A DNA stretch of 37,287 bases from Acidimicrobiales bacterium (GCA_030448025.1 JAUJNQ010000005.1:224841-262127); one strand, 5' to 3'. Positions 23,208 to 31,318 are shown, numbered from the stretch's first letter. The notes: generated from the letters alone by a model not told the origin. Made by a program: numbers and translations.

Positions 23208-24272
23208 ATGACGTCGTTCGCCTATGCCGTCTCCCGTGAGGGGACACAGGTGGGCCCGCCACCCCTTGGCCTGCTCGGGCGGCTGGACCGTGAGGAAGCC
23301 GAGGGCCGCCTCCTGGCCCCTGGCGCCACCCGAGCCGAGGGCGGGGGAAACCGGTCCCGGCCCGAGGAGCCCGACGCCTACCGCACGTGCTTCGAGCGGG
23401 ACCTCGACCGCATCCACCACTCCCGCCCCTTCCGGCGCCTGGCCGGCAAGTGCCAGGTGTTCGTTGCCCCTGCCGACGACCACCTTCGCACCCGCCTCAC
23501 CCACGCCATCGAGGTGGCCCAGGTGGCGGTGGGGATCGCCCGGCCCGCCGGGCTCAACGTCGCCCTCACCGCGGCCGCCGCCACCGCGCACGACTGCGGG
23601 CACGGGCCGGGCGGCCACGCCTCGGAGCCGGCCTTTTCCCCGTTCGTGGAAGGCGGGTACCACCACGCCGTCTACGGGGCCGACGTGGTGCTGGCGCCCC
23701 TCAACCTCTGCGTCGAGACCCTCGACGCCGTGCGCAACCACTCCTGGAACCGCCCGGCTTCGGCCACGCCGGAGGGAGAGGTGGTGTCCTGGGCCGACCG
23801 CATCGCCTACGTCTGCCACGACTTCGAGGACGCGGTGCGGGCCGGGGTCGTGAGCGCCGACGACCTGCCGGCGGCGGTGGGCGATGTCGTGGGCCGGACC
23901 CGTTCCGCGCAGCTGAACGCCTTCATCTCGGCCATGCTCGCCACCGTGGCCGAGACGGGCCGGGTGGGCATGGCCGAGCCCGAGGCCGAGGCCCTGGCCG
24001 CCTTCCGGGCCTTCAACTTCGAGCGGATCTACCTCCGGCCGGACTCCGTGGCCCAGGGTGAGCGGTTCGGCGCCGTGCTCCGGGCCCTGGTGGAGTGGTA
24101 CGCCGCCCATCCCGATGGCATCGAGGAGGGGGCCGCCGCCAACGGCTCCGGTGGCGTTGACCCGGTGGCGACGGCCGTTCGCCACGTGAGCGGGATGACC
24201 GACCGCTACGCCTTCGCCATGGCGGTGGAGCTCCTCGGCTGGGACCCCGCCCGGCTCCCGACCGGCGTATAG
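23208..24272 (+). CDS. HD-domain dGTPase-like phosphohydrolase
   Basis: The 354-residue protein resembles deoxyguanosinetriphosphate triphosphohydrolases, which cut dNTPs into nucleoside and triphosphate. The family entry motif DRIHHSRPFRRLAGKCQVF precedes the HD metal site: RTRLTHAIEVAQVA supplies the first His, TAHDCGHGPGGH the HD and next His, and SWADRIAYVCHDFEDA the last Asp. Alternative substrates among nucleotides are common in this family. ATG 23208 is used; the frame is open upstream over the Clp-N gene without sense. It is divergent from the Clp-N gene with only about 70 bases between, so their promoters must be close. After the stop nothing clear is seen until 24303. Confidence 0.88.
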   Translation: MTSFAYAVSREGTQVGPPPLGLLGRLDREEAEGRLLAPGATRAEGGGNRSRPEEPDAYRTCFERDLDRIHHSRPFRRLAGKCQVFVAPADDHLRTRLTHAIEVAQVAVGIARPAGLNVALTAAAATAHDCGHGPGGHASEPAFSPFVEGGYHHAVYGADVVLAPLNLCVETLDAVRNHSWNRPASATPEGEVVSWADRIAYVCHDFEDAVRAGVVSADDLPAAVGDVVGRTRSAQLNAFISAMLATVAETGRVGMAEPEAEALAAFRAFNFERIYLRPDSVAQGERFGAVLRALVEWYAAHPDGIEEGAAANGSGGVDPVATAVRHVSGMTDRYAFAMAVELLGWDPARLPTGV

Positions 24273-24302
24273 CCCGTCTCGGTCACCCTTTGAGCCAGGG
24301 GG

Positions 24303-24545
24303 TCAGAGTCCCTCCCGAATGACCGCCTCACCGCGGGCAAGCGAACGGACCAGGCCCCCGACCTCCCAAACGTCCGGCCCCTGCACCAATGCGGCGCGGC
24401 GGCCACTCGGACCGGGACGAAAGGCGATGCCAGGGTGAGCGTCCAATCCGCGACCCTTCGTCGACAAGACGTTGGCCAAACCCGACACCGGTTCCCCGTC
24501 CGAAGCGGCACGCGCCCGCAGCCGCCGGGCGACCTCGCTCGGCAA
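24303..24545 (-). pseudogene. remnant of a DUF433/RHH-type antitoxin gene
   Basis: The translation LPSEVARRLRARAASDGEPVS, then LDAHPGIAFRPGPSG and GRRAALVQGPDVWEV, follows the pattern of chromosomal antitoxin-like proteins with an N-terminal RHH-like helix and a DUF433-type HPGI...RRAAL...GPDVWEV segment. The frame stops early at 24303 and, at its 5' side, runs through YENAAGNR without an ATG; the first start is TTG 24545. No partner toxin adjoins it. It seems to be a truncated leftover within a decayed stretch. Confidence 0.5.
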
Positions 24546-24611
24546 CCGGTTGCCTGCGGCATTCTCGTAGCCAGGACGACATCGAAGTCGTGTCGTTCTG
24601 GATAAGAGAAG

Positions 24612-24665
24612 CGGGACAGGGTCGGTCAGATGAAGGACGCCGGCGCACGGTCGTGGCCAACACCC
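24612..24665. repeat. partial copy of the 3' end of the DUF4349 gene
   Basis: A 24-base stretch, 24612-24635, is identical to 25924-25947, which spans the stop codon of the DUF4349 gene at 25938. Similarity continues more loosely through the following 30 bases (GCGCACGGT and GTGGCCA are shared). GCGGCATTCTCG also occurs left of both copies (24556-24567 and 25914-25925), with about 45 extra bases in the left copy. It is in direct orientation relative to the intact gene. Confidence 0.75.
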
Positions 24666-24733
24666 ACCGCGTTACCGACGGCCGCCCCCCTCGCACGAAC
24701 CCGCAGTCAGTATGAGCCTCGTAAGATCGTGAT

Positions 24734-24961
24734 GTGACACAAGGCAAGGTGCGAAAGACCCTCACCCTCGACCCCGAGATCATCGACGCTTTGGGGGGCG
24801 ACGACGTGGCCCTGTCCACAACGATCAACGAGATCCTGCGCGGAGAAGTCGAGCGACGCCAGCGGGCTGCCGCCCTGGGTGATCTGCTCGCCCGACTCGA
24901 AGAGGAGCGAGGCCCTGTCGACCCCGATGAGGTCGCGGAGTTTCGCCGTCTGTTGCGGTGA
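24734..24961 (+). CDS. vapB: VapB-like antitoxin
   Basis: The 75-residue product begins at GTG with TQGKVRKTLTLDPEIIDALGG, a ribbon-helix-helix-like strand and helix, and ends in an acidic helix (LARLEEERGPVDPDEVAEFRRL) suited to masking a toxin. It overlaps the PIN toxin by GTGA at 24958-24961. It lies within a stretch of decayed and repeated sequence, so the pair probably arrived by transfer. Autoregulation is expected for the family. Confidence 0.75.
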   Translation: MTQGKVRKTLTLDPEIIDALGGDDVALSTTINEILRGEVERRQRAAALGDLLARLEEERGPVDPDEVAEFRRLLR

Positions 24962-25374
24962 GCGCCCTCGTCCTCGACTCCGAGGCCCTGTCGTCCCTCG
25001 CCCGCAGCGGGCCCCACGAGCGCACCGTGCGGGCCGCCGTAGCAGCGGCCCTGGCCGAGGCCTCCGACGTCGTCGTTCCCGCCGCCGTCCTGGCCGAGCT
25101 GTACCGGGGCGGCGGCCACGATCAGATGGTGGACGCATGCCTGGCCCGCGAAGGCGGAATAGCCGTGGCCCCCACCGACCGCTCCCTGGCTCGCCGCATC
25201 GGCCATCTCCTGGCGGCCGCAGCACGCGGTTCGGAGCACCACGTCGATGCCGCCGTAGTTGCCGTCTGCGCCGCTGCAGGCGGGGGCTTGGTGCTCACCG
25301 CCGATCCCGGCGACCTCGCAGAGCTCTCGGGGGGGAGCCCGGCAATCACGGTCCGAGGCATCGCCAGGCGCTGA
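24958..25374 (+). CDS. vapC: VapC-like PIN-domain toxin
   Basis: The 138-residue protein has a complete PIN ribonuclease core. LVLDSEALSSLA holds the first acidic residue, VVPAAVLAELYRGG the conserved Glu, HHVDAAVVAVCAAAGG the third acidic residue and VLTADPGDLAEL the last Asp. Unlike the VapC at 12076 it has no frameshift and should be active. The target RNA is unknown. It is coupled to the antitoxin upstream by a 4-base overlap. The following 560 bases contain only broken sequence. Confidence 0.85.
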   Translation: MSALVLDSEALSSLARSGPHERTVRAAVAAALAEASDVVVPAAVLAELYRGGGHDQMVDACLAREGGIAVAPTDRSLARRIGHLLAAAARGSEHHVDAAVVAVCAAAGGGLVLTADPGDLAELSGGSPAITVRGIARR

Positions 25375-25447
25375 CGAGGGTCTCGGCGGCCGGGATGGCT
25401 ACGAGTAGAGCTGGACAGGCTGCCCCTTGAGGCCAGAGGCAGCGCGT

Positions 25448-25471
25448 CGCGGCGAGCGATGGCTCGACCCG
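25448..25471. repeat. 24-base direct repeat, copy 1
   Basis: The 24 bases are identical to 25865-25888. They lie in the decayed interval between vapC and the DUF4349 gene, just left of the DUF4349-like copy. Confidence 0.8.
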
Positions 25472-25661
25472 GGCCGGGGGCTCGAAGGGCCCGCCTCTCG
25501 CTCGTACGCGAGGCCGTGACGGTGGCCAGGGTCGACCCCGCGCTTGGAGCGAGGCGCGCCGGGCCTGCAGCATCTCGATGTCCCGCCGGGCGTCCTGCAG
25601 GCGGGGACGGATGGCAAGGTTGTCCTCCGGTGACTGGGCTGGCGGGCCAGGTCGAGCAGGG
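25472..25661 (-). pseudogene. degenerate partial copy of the DUF4349 gene
   Basis: About 190 bases are similar to 26098-26287, the coiled-coil coding part of the intact DUF4349 gene, in the same orientation. Shared blocks include GGAGCGAGGCGCGCCGGG, GGCGGGGACGGATGGC and GGCGGGCCAGGTCGAGCAGGG. Several one- and two-base indels break the frame, so no functional product is expected. Together with the 3'-end copy at 24612 it suggests that a second DUF4349 gene once stood here and was split by the VapBC segment and then decayed. The stretch 25662-25913 has some protein-like minus-strand sequence (VWLPPDRVEPSLAAAP) that I cannot assign. Confidence 0.7.
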
Positions 25662-25864
25662 ATGAGCCTCCCTCAAGAAGCCAGGAGCTGCGGAGCGCCC
25701 GCCGGAGCGGCTTGGCCTGGGGGCCCCCGGAGGCTGTGGCGGGCCTGGAGTGCGCCGTTGATGGCGCCCAAAACAGTCGAGCGCTCGGTGTCGGGCTCGC
25801 GTCCCTCATGGGCGGCGAGCCAAATCTCGACCTCCGACCGCACCAGATGGGCCGGGCATGGCGC

Positions 25865-25888
25865 CGCGGCGAGCGATGGCTCGACCCG
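25865..25888. repeat. 24-base direct repeat, copy 2
   Basis: Identical to 25448-25471. The pair brackets the DUF4349-like remnant. Confidence 0.8.
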
Positions 25889-25937
25889 GTCCGGCGGCAG
25901 CCAGACCTGCCCGGCGGCATTCTCGGGACAGGGTCGG

Positions 25938-27092
25938 TCAGATGAAGCGGCGGCGGCGCACGGTGGTGGCCAGGGCCCACACCGCGGCGGCGAGGACGGC
26001 GAAGGGTCCCAGGTATCCAGCGGTGATGATCATTCCCGCCAGCGTGGCCGCCGCGGCGTCGCCGGCCTTGCCCCACGCCTGGCCCACCCGGCCTTCGGGC
26101 CGGGGGCGGGAAGGGCCCGCGTCCCGCTCGTACAGCGACGCCGTGATGGTGGCCAGGTCGACCCGGCCCTGGAGCGAGGCGCGCCGGGCTTGCAGCGTCT
26201 CGATCTCCCGCCGGGCTTCAAGCAGGCGGGGACGGATGGCGAGGTTGTCCTCCACCGTCCGGGCCTGGCGGGCCAGGTCGAGCAGGGCCGCCTCGTTGGC
26301 CTGGGCCGCCCGCAGCCGGGCGTCGTAGTCCACGATCTGGCCGGAGACGTCGTTCGCCGTGGAGTTGAGCGCCACCGCCGTGCCCAGGCTGCGGAGCTCG
26401 TCGAGGGCGCTCTGCAGCTTGTCGGCGGGCACCTGGATGGTGAGGTTGCCCCTGGCCAGACGGCCTTCGACCTCCTGGGCCGAAGAGGAGGCGACGTTGC
26501 CCCCGAACGTGGCGGCGACAGCTTCGGCCTGCCGCCACCGCTCGTCGAAGCGCCCCTTCTCCACCCGGACCTCGAGGTTGGCGGTGCGGGCGATCCTGGG
26601 CCCGATCAGCGACGAGGAACCCGGTTCAACGACCGTCCCACCGCTCTCGGGGTCGGAGATCGTGGGCTGGTCCTGGATCGAGGGGCGGGCGTCGGAGGAG
26701 CCCTCAGCCAAGCCGCGGGCGACAGAGGGCATCCCAGTTGAGCCGCCGACCGAAGGCCCCGGAACCGTGGTGACAGCGGTGCTGGTGCCGGCACCGGAAA
26801 CGAACGTCGCACGGTCGGCGGTCGGCCCCTGGAAGGTGGCAACCGTTCCCACCACGAAGAAGACGACCACCACGGCGGCGGCGGCAGCGACGGAAAGAAG
26901 CAACGGCATGCGGCCGGGACCTGTCCCCGACTGTGCCCGTGGGGCCAGAGCTGTCGGGTCGAGGGCTCGGGCGAGGGTGCGCTCGGCCAGATCGTCGGGC
27001 GGCTCGCAGGCCAGGGCATCCGCTTGGAGCGCACGGCGGATCTCGGTCTCGAGGGCGTCGGGCGCCATCTCTGGTGTCACGTCGGAAGTCAC
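25938..27092 (-). CDS. DUF4349 membrane protein, probable anti-sigma factor
   Basis: The 384-residue product starts at GTG. A cytoplasmic acidic N-terminus (about 1-62) is followed by a strong membrane helix (about 62-86, LLLSVAAAAAVVVVFFVVGT). A low-complexity Ser/Thr/Gly linker leads to the DUF4349 domain (about 160-375) with TANLEVRVEKGRF, a long helical region rich in Arg, Ala and Leu (predicted coiled coil), YERDAG and a second membrane helix near the end. The gene overlaps the ECF sigma gene by GTGA; membrane proteins in this position usually hold the sigma factor inactive until an envelope signal arrives. That role is inferred from arrangement; DUF4349 itself has no established activity. 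Confidence 0.85.
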   Translation of the reverse strand: MTSDVTPEMAPDALETEIRRALQADALACEPPDDLAERTLARALDPTALAPRAQSGTGPGRMPLLLSVAAAAAVVVVFFVVGTVATFQGPTADRATFVSGAGTSTAVTTVPGPSVGGSTGMPSVARGLAEGSSDARPSIQDQPTISDPESGGTVVEPGSSSLIGPRIARTANLEVRVEKGRFDERWRQAEAVAATFGGNVASSSAQEVEGRLARGNLTIQVPADKLQSALDELRSLGTAVALNSTANDVSGQIVDYDARLRAAQANEAALLDLARQARTVEDNLAIRPRLLEARREIETLQARRASLQGRVDLATITASLYERDAGPSRPRPEGRVGQAWGKAGDAAAATLAGMIITAGYLGPFAVLAAAVWALATTVRRRRFI

Positions 27093-27613
27093 GGCCTCAC
27101 CCCTTGCCCGCCCGCGGCGGCGGCGATCGAGTGGTCGGCGGCCAGCAGCCGGCGGGCCTCGTGCAGGCGCGACTTGGTGGTTCCCGGGCGGACCCCGAGC
27201 GCCTTGGCGATCTCCTTCTCGGAGAGGTCGAGGTAGTAGCGGAGGATGACCGGCACGCGCAGCCGATCGGGTAGGCGCCGCAGTGCGTCGGCCACCGAAT
27301 CGTCTCCGGCGCCCCGCTCAGACGCGGCGTCCTCCCAGTGCGCGACCCGGGGACCGAGCCTGGTCACGGCCCGGTCCTCTCGCCGGCGCGACCGGATGCG
27401 GTTCAGGGCCAGGTTCACGGCGATGCGGTAGAGCCACGGCCGGGCGTCGGCCTCGGGCTCCAGGCGGTGGGCGTTGCGATAGGCCCGGAGGAAGGTCTCC
27501 TGGGCCACGTCCTCGGCCGCTGCCTCGTCCCGGAGGATGAGCCAGGCGGCCCGGTACACGATCGCCTGATGTTGCCTCACCCAGCCCTCCAGCCGCTCGG
27601 CGGTGTCCGTCAT
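27089..27613 (-). CDS. ECF RNA polymerase sigma factor
   Basis: The 174-residue extracytoplasmic-function sigma factor has region 2 with AEDVAQETFLRAYRNAHRL and ARPWLYRIAVNLALNRIRS, an alanine/glycine-rich linker, and region 4 with LPDRLRVPVILRYYLDLSEKEIAKALGV and GTTKSRLHEARRLL. It lacks regions 1 and 3 as expected. It is the first gene of an operon with the DUF4349 membrane protein, which fits a sigma/anti-sigma pair for envelope signals. ECF factors usually control their own promoter; I could not mark a clear bipartite promoter in the short gap 27614-27657. Confidence 0.93.
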   Translation of the reverse strand: MTDTAERLEGWVRQHQAIVYRAAWLILRDEAAAEDVAQETFLRAYRNAHRLEPEADARPWLYRIAVNLALNRIRSRRREDRAVTRLGPRVAHWEDAASERGAGDDSVADALRRLPDRLRVPVILRYYLDLSEKEIAKALGVRPGTTKSRLHEARRLLAADHSIAAAAGGQGVRP

Positions 27614-27657
27614 CCCTCTCTACAACCCCACGGAGCCGAGCTCGGTTCGCGCTTTTC

Positions 27658-28176
27658 TCAGCCTGTGGTGCCGGCGGTGCCGTCGGTGCGAAGCGACATG
27701 ATCTGGTTGGCCAGCACGGCGGCCGACAGCTCGCCCACCGCCTCATCGAGGCCCGTGGTGCTCACCGGCACCTCGTAGGCGGCCAGTGCCGCCAGGGCGG
27801 AGGTCCGCAAGTCCCGAGGCACGGTCTGCTCCACCAGCGACAGCCTGCGGGGCGAGGCGTACTGGCCGCGGTAGCCGCCTTCATCGCCGCTGACCACGTC
27901 GCCCCACAGAGCGACCTCCCCGACCACCAGGCCTCCCGGGGAGAGGCACAGCCCGTGCTCTCGCAGGGCCCCGAGGTCGGCGGCGGCGTAGATGCCGCAC
28001 TCACAGTCCTCGGCCGGGGCGCGGTGGCCACCGGTCATGCACGACGCCCGCATTGGATGTCCGGGCTCCCAGACGAAGCGGCGGAGCGACACCGAACGCA
28101 ACCGACGGCCACCGGTCACCAACTGCCAGTAGCGCCAGCCCACCAGCGGATCACCGGCGGGCCGGGTCCCGTTCAC
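27658..28176 (-). CDS. hypothetical actinobacterial protein with CxCGIYA motif
   Basis: The 172-residue product begins at GTG, five bases after the previous gene's stop. It has WRYWQLV, FVWEPGHPMRASC, HRAPAEDCECGIYAAADL and VVGEVALWGDVV, a pattern seen in uncharacterised actinobacterial proteins where two short strands flank a cysteine cluster. The three cysteines with a nearby His (CMTGGH...CEC) could bind a metal. There is no signal peptide or membrane helix. The function is unknown; it is cotranscribed with a small zinc-ribbon-like protein and divergent from the nitrite reductase operon. Confidence 0.72.
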   Translation of the reverse strand: MNGTRPAGDPLVGWRYWQLVTGGRRLRSVSLRRFVWEPGHPMRASCMTGGHRAPAEDCECGIYAAADLGALREHGLCLSPGGLVVGEVALWGDVVSGDEGGYRGQYASPRRLSLVEQTVPRDLRTSALAALAAYEVPVSTTGLDEAVGELSAAVLANQIMSLRTDGTAGTTG

Positions 28177-28180
28177 GGCC

Positions 28181-28447
28181 TCAGGCGGGCGTGGTCCACT
28201 GGGACGTCTCGGGGAACTCCGGGTCGGTGGTGCAGTAGGAGTCGGCGTCGGGCTCCCAGATGGTGGACGCCTGCTGGTAGCACTGCGGGTGGAACGTCAT
28301 GGGCGTGGGGCACATGGCGTTGGCCGCTGCCAGCTCGGCCTTGACCGCCTCGGTCGGGTCGACCTCACCACCGCAGACGTCGCACAGCTCGGCGGGCTTC
28401 AGCTCTACGCCGTCTCCGTCTGGGGCGTCCGCATCTGGGGCGTCCAT
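28181..28447 (-). CDS. small zinc-ribbon-like protein
   Basis: From ATG 28447 (the frame is open further upstream without family-like sequence) the 88-residue acidic protein has LCDVCGGEVDP and, later, MCPTPMTFHPQCYQQ. CxxC plus Cys/His residues about 30 positions downstream make a likely single zinc site. A further Cys is near the end (DSYCTTD). It is just upstream of the 172-residue protein, with four bases between. The start region faces the nitrite reductase operon, so both promoters share 28448-28541. No function is assigned. Confidence 0.7.
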   Translation of the reverse strand: MDAPDADAPDGDGVELKPAELCDVCGGEVDPTEAVKAELAAANAMCPTPMTFHPQCYQQASTIWEPDADSYCTTDPEFPETSQWTTPA

Positions 28448-28504
28448 GCCCGTCGATTGTACGACTGGGTCAAGCAGACGTTCACGAGCCGGCAACAACC
28501 CCCG

Positions 28505-28531
28505 AAAGGAGACGAAACAATGGCCTTCTAG
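28505..28531 (+). promoter_or_regulatory. strong ribosome site followed by ATG and an early stop
   Basis: AAAGGAG at 28505-28511 is followed, 8 bases on, by ATG GCC TTC TAG (28520-28531). This is the best ribosome site near the reductase, yet the frame closes after three codons. Dropping one base near 28529 would join ATG GCC TTC directly to the reductase frame (RFPSVPPDIPAAKRAG). It is either an indel at the true start or a real minimal leader. Confidence 0.6.
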
Positions 28532-28541
28532 GTTCCCTTCG

Positions 28542-30860
28542 GTGCCACCCGACATCCCCGCTGCCAAGCGGGCCGGCCTCTCAGTCGATCTTGCCCGCCT
28601 GGCCACAGAAGGTGACTCCTGGCTGAGCCCTGAGGAGCGCTACGCCCTGAAGACCTACGGCGTGTGCACTCAGGAGCAGGACCACGTGTTCATGGTTCGC
28701 ATCCGCGTTCCGGGCGGCGTGCTCCCCGCCGACCAGGCACGGGGACTGGCCCGCCTGGCTCGCTCCTACGGCCACGACTGGCTGCACCTGACGACCCGGC
28801 AGAACGTGGAGCTGCACTGGGTGGAGGACCGCAAGGTGCCCGAGGTGCTGGACAAGCTGGCCAAGCTGGGTCTCAGCACCCGCTCGGCATGCGGCCACAC
28901 CATGCGAAACGTGATGTCCTCGGAGGAGGCGGGCGCCAGCCTCGACGAGCCGTTCGACTGCCTGCCCGACGCCCGGGCCGTCTCCGACGCCATCCTGGCC
29001 CGCTCGGCCACGCTCAACTGCGAGTTGCCGAGTCGAGTCAACCTCGCCTTCGGCGGCTCGCCTCGCTGCCGCCACGACGCCCTCCTGAACGACGGCGGCT
29101 TCGTGTCCGTGGTGCGCGACGGTGAGGCGGGCTACGAGCTGTGGGGTGGCGGCAGCCTGGGCAAGGCACCGCACCTGGCCGTCAAACTGGCCGACTTCGT
29201 GCCCCGGGCCGACGCCCTGGCCGCGGCCGAGGCCCTGATCGACGTGTTCGTGGCCCACGGCAACTTCGACGCCCCGGCCAAGGGCCGCCTCAAGTACGTG
29301 GTGGACGAGCTCGGCGACGACGGCTTCCGCACCGCCTGGGAGGAGGCCTTCGCCGAGGCCCGGGCCAGGCCCCACCCCGAACCGGTGCCGGTCGAGGTGC
29401 TGGCCGACGCCGACCGGGTGGAGATCCTGAAGGTGGTACCGCCCCGCGGCTGGTCGGCGGGCGTGCGCCCCCAGCGCGATGCGGGGCGGGCCTACCTCAC
29501 CGTCGAGGTGCCCATGGGAGACCTGGCCGGCGCCGACTTCGAGCTGCTGGCCGACATGTCCGACCGCCACTGCGACGGCGCCCTCAACCTGAGCCGTGAC
29601 CAGAACGTGGTGCTGCGCAGCGTGCCCGTCGGTGACGTGGTCCGTGTGCGCCAGGTGCTGGTGGACCGGCGCCTCAACCTCCTGGGCGAGGCCCATGTGG
29701 CGTCGGTGCGGGCCTGCACCGGCTCGGCCGTCTGCGCCCTCGGCATCACCACCGCGCCCGCCGCCGGAGTGTCGCTGCTGCAGAGCGCGGCCCTCGGCCG
29801 CAACTCCTCGCTGCGGGTGCACGTCTCGGGGTGTCCCAACTCCTGCGCCCAGCACCAGGTCGGGGACATCGGCCTCTCCGGCTCCAAGGTGAAGGTAGGG
29901 GGCAAGGCCCGCGACGGCTACCACGTGTACCTCGGCGCCGACCTCGACCAGCAGCGGCTGGGCGAGGTCGTGGGGCGGGTGGCCGCCGAAGACGTGCCCA
30001 CCGCGGTGGACGCCGTGGTGGGGGCGTGGGAGTCGCTGCGCCACGGCTCGGAGACGCTGGGCCAGGCCGTGAACCGGATCGGCCACGACGCCTTTGCCGC
30101 CCACGTCGAAGCCATGATGGCAGACCGTTGGGCCACCGGGCCGGAGCCGAGCACCGAAGCCGCTCCCACCGCTCCCACTTTGGCCGCCGAGGCGGCCGTC
30201 CCGCCCTCGGACCCGGCCGGCCCGTTCGTGGAGGTGGCCAGGGTGGCCGACGTGCCTCCGGGGACGGCCACCACCATCGAGATCGACCAACAGACGCTGG
30301 CCCTGGTCAACGTGGACGGCGCCTTCTGCGCCATCCAGGACACCTGCCCTCACGCCGGCGCGTCTCTCGGCGAGGGCAAGCTCGACGGATGGGGCTTGCA
30401 GTGCCCGCTCCACGACGCAACCTTCGACGTCCGCAGCGGCGAGGCCCTGAGCGGCCCCACCCGAGAGCCGGCACGGACCTACGCCGTGGAGGTCGAAGGC
30501 GACGTGGTGAAGGTGGCCGCCGGCTCCTTCGTGGAGGTGGCTCGGGAGTCGGACCTGGCGCCGGGACAGGTCACCATCGTCGATGCCGGCGGCAAGGCCG
30601 TCGCCCTGGCCAACGTGGGGGGCGCCTTCTGCGCCATCCAGGACACCTGCCCTCACGCCGGCGCGTCTCTCGGCGAGGGCAAGCTCGACGGATGGGCCCT
30701 CCAGTGCCCGCTCCACGACGCAACCTTCGACATACGCAGTGGCGAGGTGCTGGGCGGTCCGGCGTTGACCGATGCCATCGCCTACCCGGTGAAGGTGGAG
30801 GACGGCGCCGTCAAGGTGGCCGCCGCCGAGGGCGTGGTATTGGCCGGGATCGACGGATGA
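28542..30860 (+). CDS. siroheme nitrite/sulfite reductase fused to two Rieske domains
   Basis: From GTG 28542 the product has 772 residues. The first 540 are a ferredoxin-type nitrite/sulfite reductase with two ferredoxin-like half domains: HLTTRQNVELHWV and RSACGHTMRNVMSSEEAG in the first, NLSRDQNVVLRSV in the second. The siroheme/[4Fe-4S] site is CTGSAVC near 391 and CPNSC near 430. Two tandem Rieske domains follow, with CPHAG and CPLHDATF near 600 and 625, and again near 703 and 728; each can hold a [2Fe-2S] cluster. Rieske-like domains occur in NirD, the small subunit of NADH-nitrite reductase, but a double fusion on this scaffold is unusual. With cyanase and a nitrite-type channel next, nitrite reduction to ammonia is favoured over sulfite reduction. 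The true start may be ATG 28520 (see the site upstream). Confidence 0.9.
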   Translation: MPPDIPAAKRAGLSVDLARLATEGDSWLSPEERYALKTYGVCTQEQDHVFMVRIRVPGGVLPADQARGLARLARSYGHDWLHLTTRQNVELHWVEDRKVPEVLDKLAKLGLSTRSACGHTMRNVMSSEEAGASLDEPFDCLPDARAVSDAILARSATLNCELPSRVNLAFGGSPRCRHDALLNDGGFVSVVRDGEAGYELWGGGSLGKAPHLAVKLADFVPRADALAAAEALIDVFVAHGNFDAPAKGRLKYVVDELGDDGFRTAWEEAFAEARARPHPEPVPVEVLADADRVEILKVVPPRGWSAGVRPQRDAGRAYLTVEVPMGDLAGADFELLADMSDRHCDGALNLSRDQNVVLRSVPVGDVVRVRQVLVDRRLNLLGEAHVASVRACTGSAVCALGITTAPAAGVSLLQSAALGRNSSLRVHVSGCPNSCAQHQVGDIGLSGSKVKVGGKARDGYHVYLGADLDQQRLGEVVGRVAAEDVPTAVDAVVGAWESLRHGSETLGQAVNRIGHDAFAAHVEAMMADRWATGPEPSTEAAPTAPTLAAEAAVPPSDPAGPFVEVARVADVPPGTATTIEIDQQTLALVNVDGAFCAIQDTCPHAGASLGEGKLDGWGLQCPLHDATFDVRSGEALSGPTREPARTYAVEVEGDVVKVAAGSFVEVARESDLAPGQVTIVDAGGKAVALANVGGAFCAIQDTCPHAGASLGEGKLDGWALQCPLHDATFDIRSGEVLGGPALTDAIAYPVKVEDGAVKVAAAEGVVLAGIDG
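30318..30393 (+). repeat. 76-base exact repeat inside the reductase gene, copy 1
   Basis: These 76 bases recur exactly at 30621-30696, 303 bases (101 codons) later; a further 30-base block starting CAGTGCCCGCTCC is also identical. They encode the [2Fe-2S] cores of the two Rieske domains. The flanking parts of the domains differ, so the identity reflects gene conversion or a recent partial duplication. Confidence 0.9.
30621..30696 (+). repeat. 76-base exact repeat inside the reductase gene, copy 2
   Basis: Second copy of the Rieske cluster-binding segment at 30318-30393, in the same orientation and reading frame. Confidence 0.9.
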
Positions 30861-30874
30861 CAGGAGGCGGGCAC

Positions 30875-31318
30875 ATGGACCGCAAGGAGTGCACCGAGGC
30901 CATCCTGGCGGCCAAGGAGTCCGCAGGGCTGACGTTCGCGGAGATCGCCGAGAAGGTGGGGCGCCACGAGGTGTGGACCACGGCAGCCATCCTCGGCCAA
31001 GCCCAGATGGATCCTGCCGAGGCACAGGCCCTGAGCGAGCTGTTGGAGCTGGGCCCCGAGGTCACGGCCACCGTCCAGCGACACCCCATGCGGGGATCCC
31101 TCGACGACGTGGTACCCGTCGACCCGCTGTTGTACCGCTTCCACGAGATCAACCAGGTCTACGGCACCACCATCAAGGCCCTGATCAACGAGAAGTTCGG
31201 CGAGGGGATCATGAGTGCCATCGACTTCGAGCTCGAGATCGACCGGATCGAGGACCCCAAGGGCGACCGGGTTCGCATCGTCTACAACGGAAAATTCCTG
31301 CCCTATCGCAAGTGGTGA
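30875..31318 (+). CDS. cynS: cyanate hydratase (cyanase)
   Basis: Cyanase converts cyanate and bicarbonate to ammonia and two CO2. AGGAGG lies seven bases before ATG 30875, which is preferred over ATG 30857 overlapping the reductase stop. The 147-residue product has the N-terminal helical domain (GLTFAEIAEKVGRHEVWTTA) and the C-terminal catalytic domain. The catalytic residues Arg88, Glu91 and Ser114 (YRFHEI and GIMSAI) match Arg96, Glu99 and Ser122 of the E. coli enzyme, with a constant offset of eight. It sits between the reductase and the channel, so the operon as a whole serves inorganic nitrogen use or cyanate detoxification. No carbonic anhydrase (CynT) or CynR regulator is here. Confidence 0.96.
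   Translation: MDRKECTEAILAAKESAGLTFAEIAEKVGRHEVWTTAAILGQAQMDPAEAQALSELLELGPEVTATVQRHPMRGSLDDVVPVDPLLYRFHEINQVYGTTIKALINEKFGEGIMSAIDFELEIDRIEDPKGDRVRIVYNGKFLPYRKW

Noticed and set aside
24303-25937. Insertion sequence carrying VapBC
   Set aside because: No transposase frame, terminal inverted repeats or target-site duplication could be found; only fragments of a neighbouring gene are repeated.
28581-31025. An 814-codon open frame on the minus strand
   Set aside because: It is antisense to the reductase and cyanase genes, whose catalytic motifs are unmistakable; the antisense product is low-complexity.
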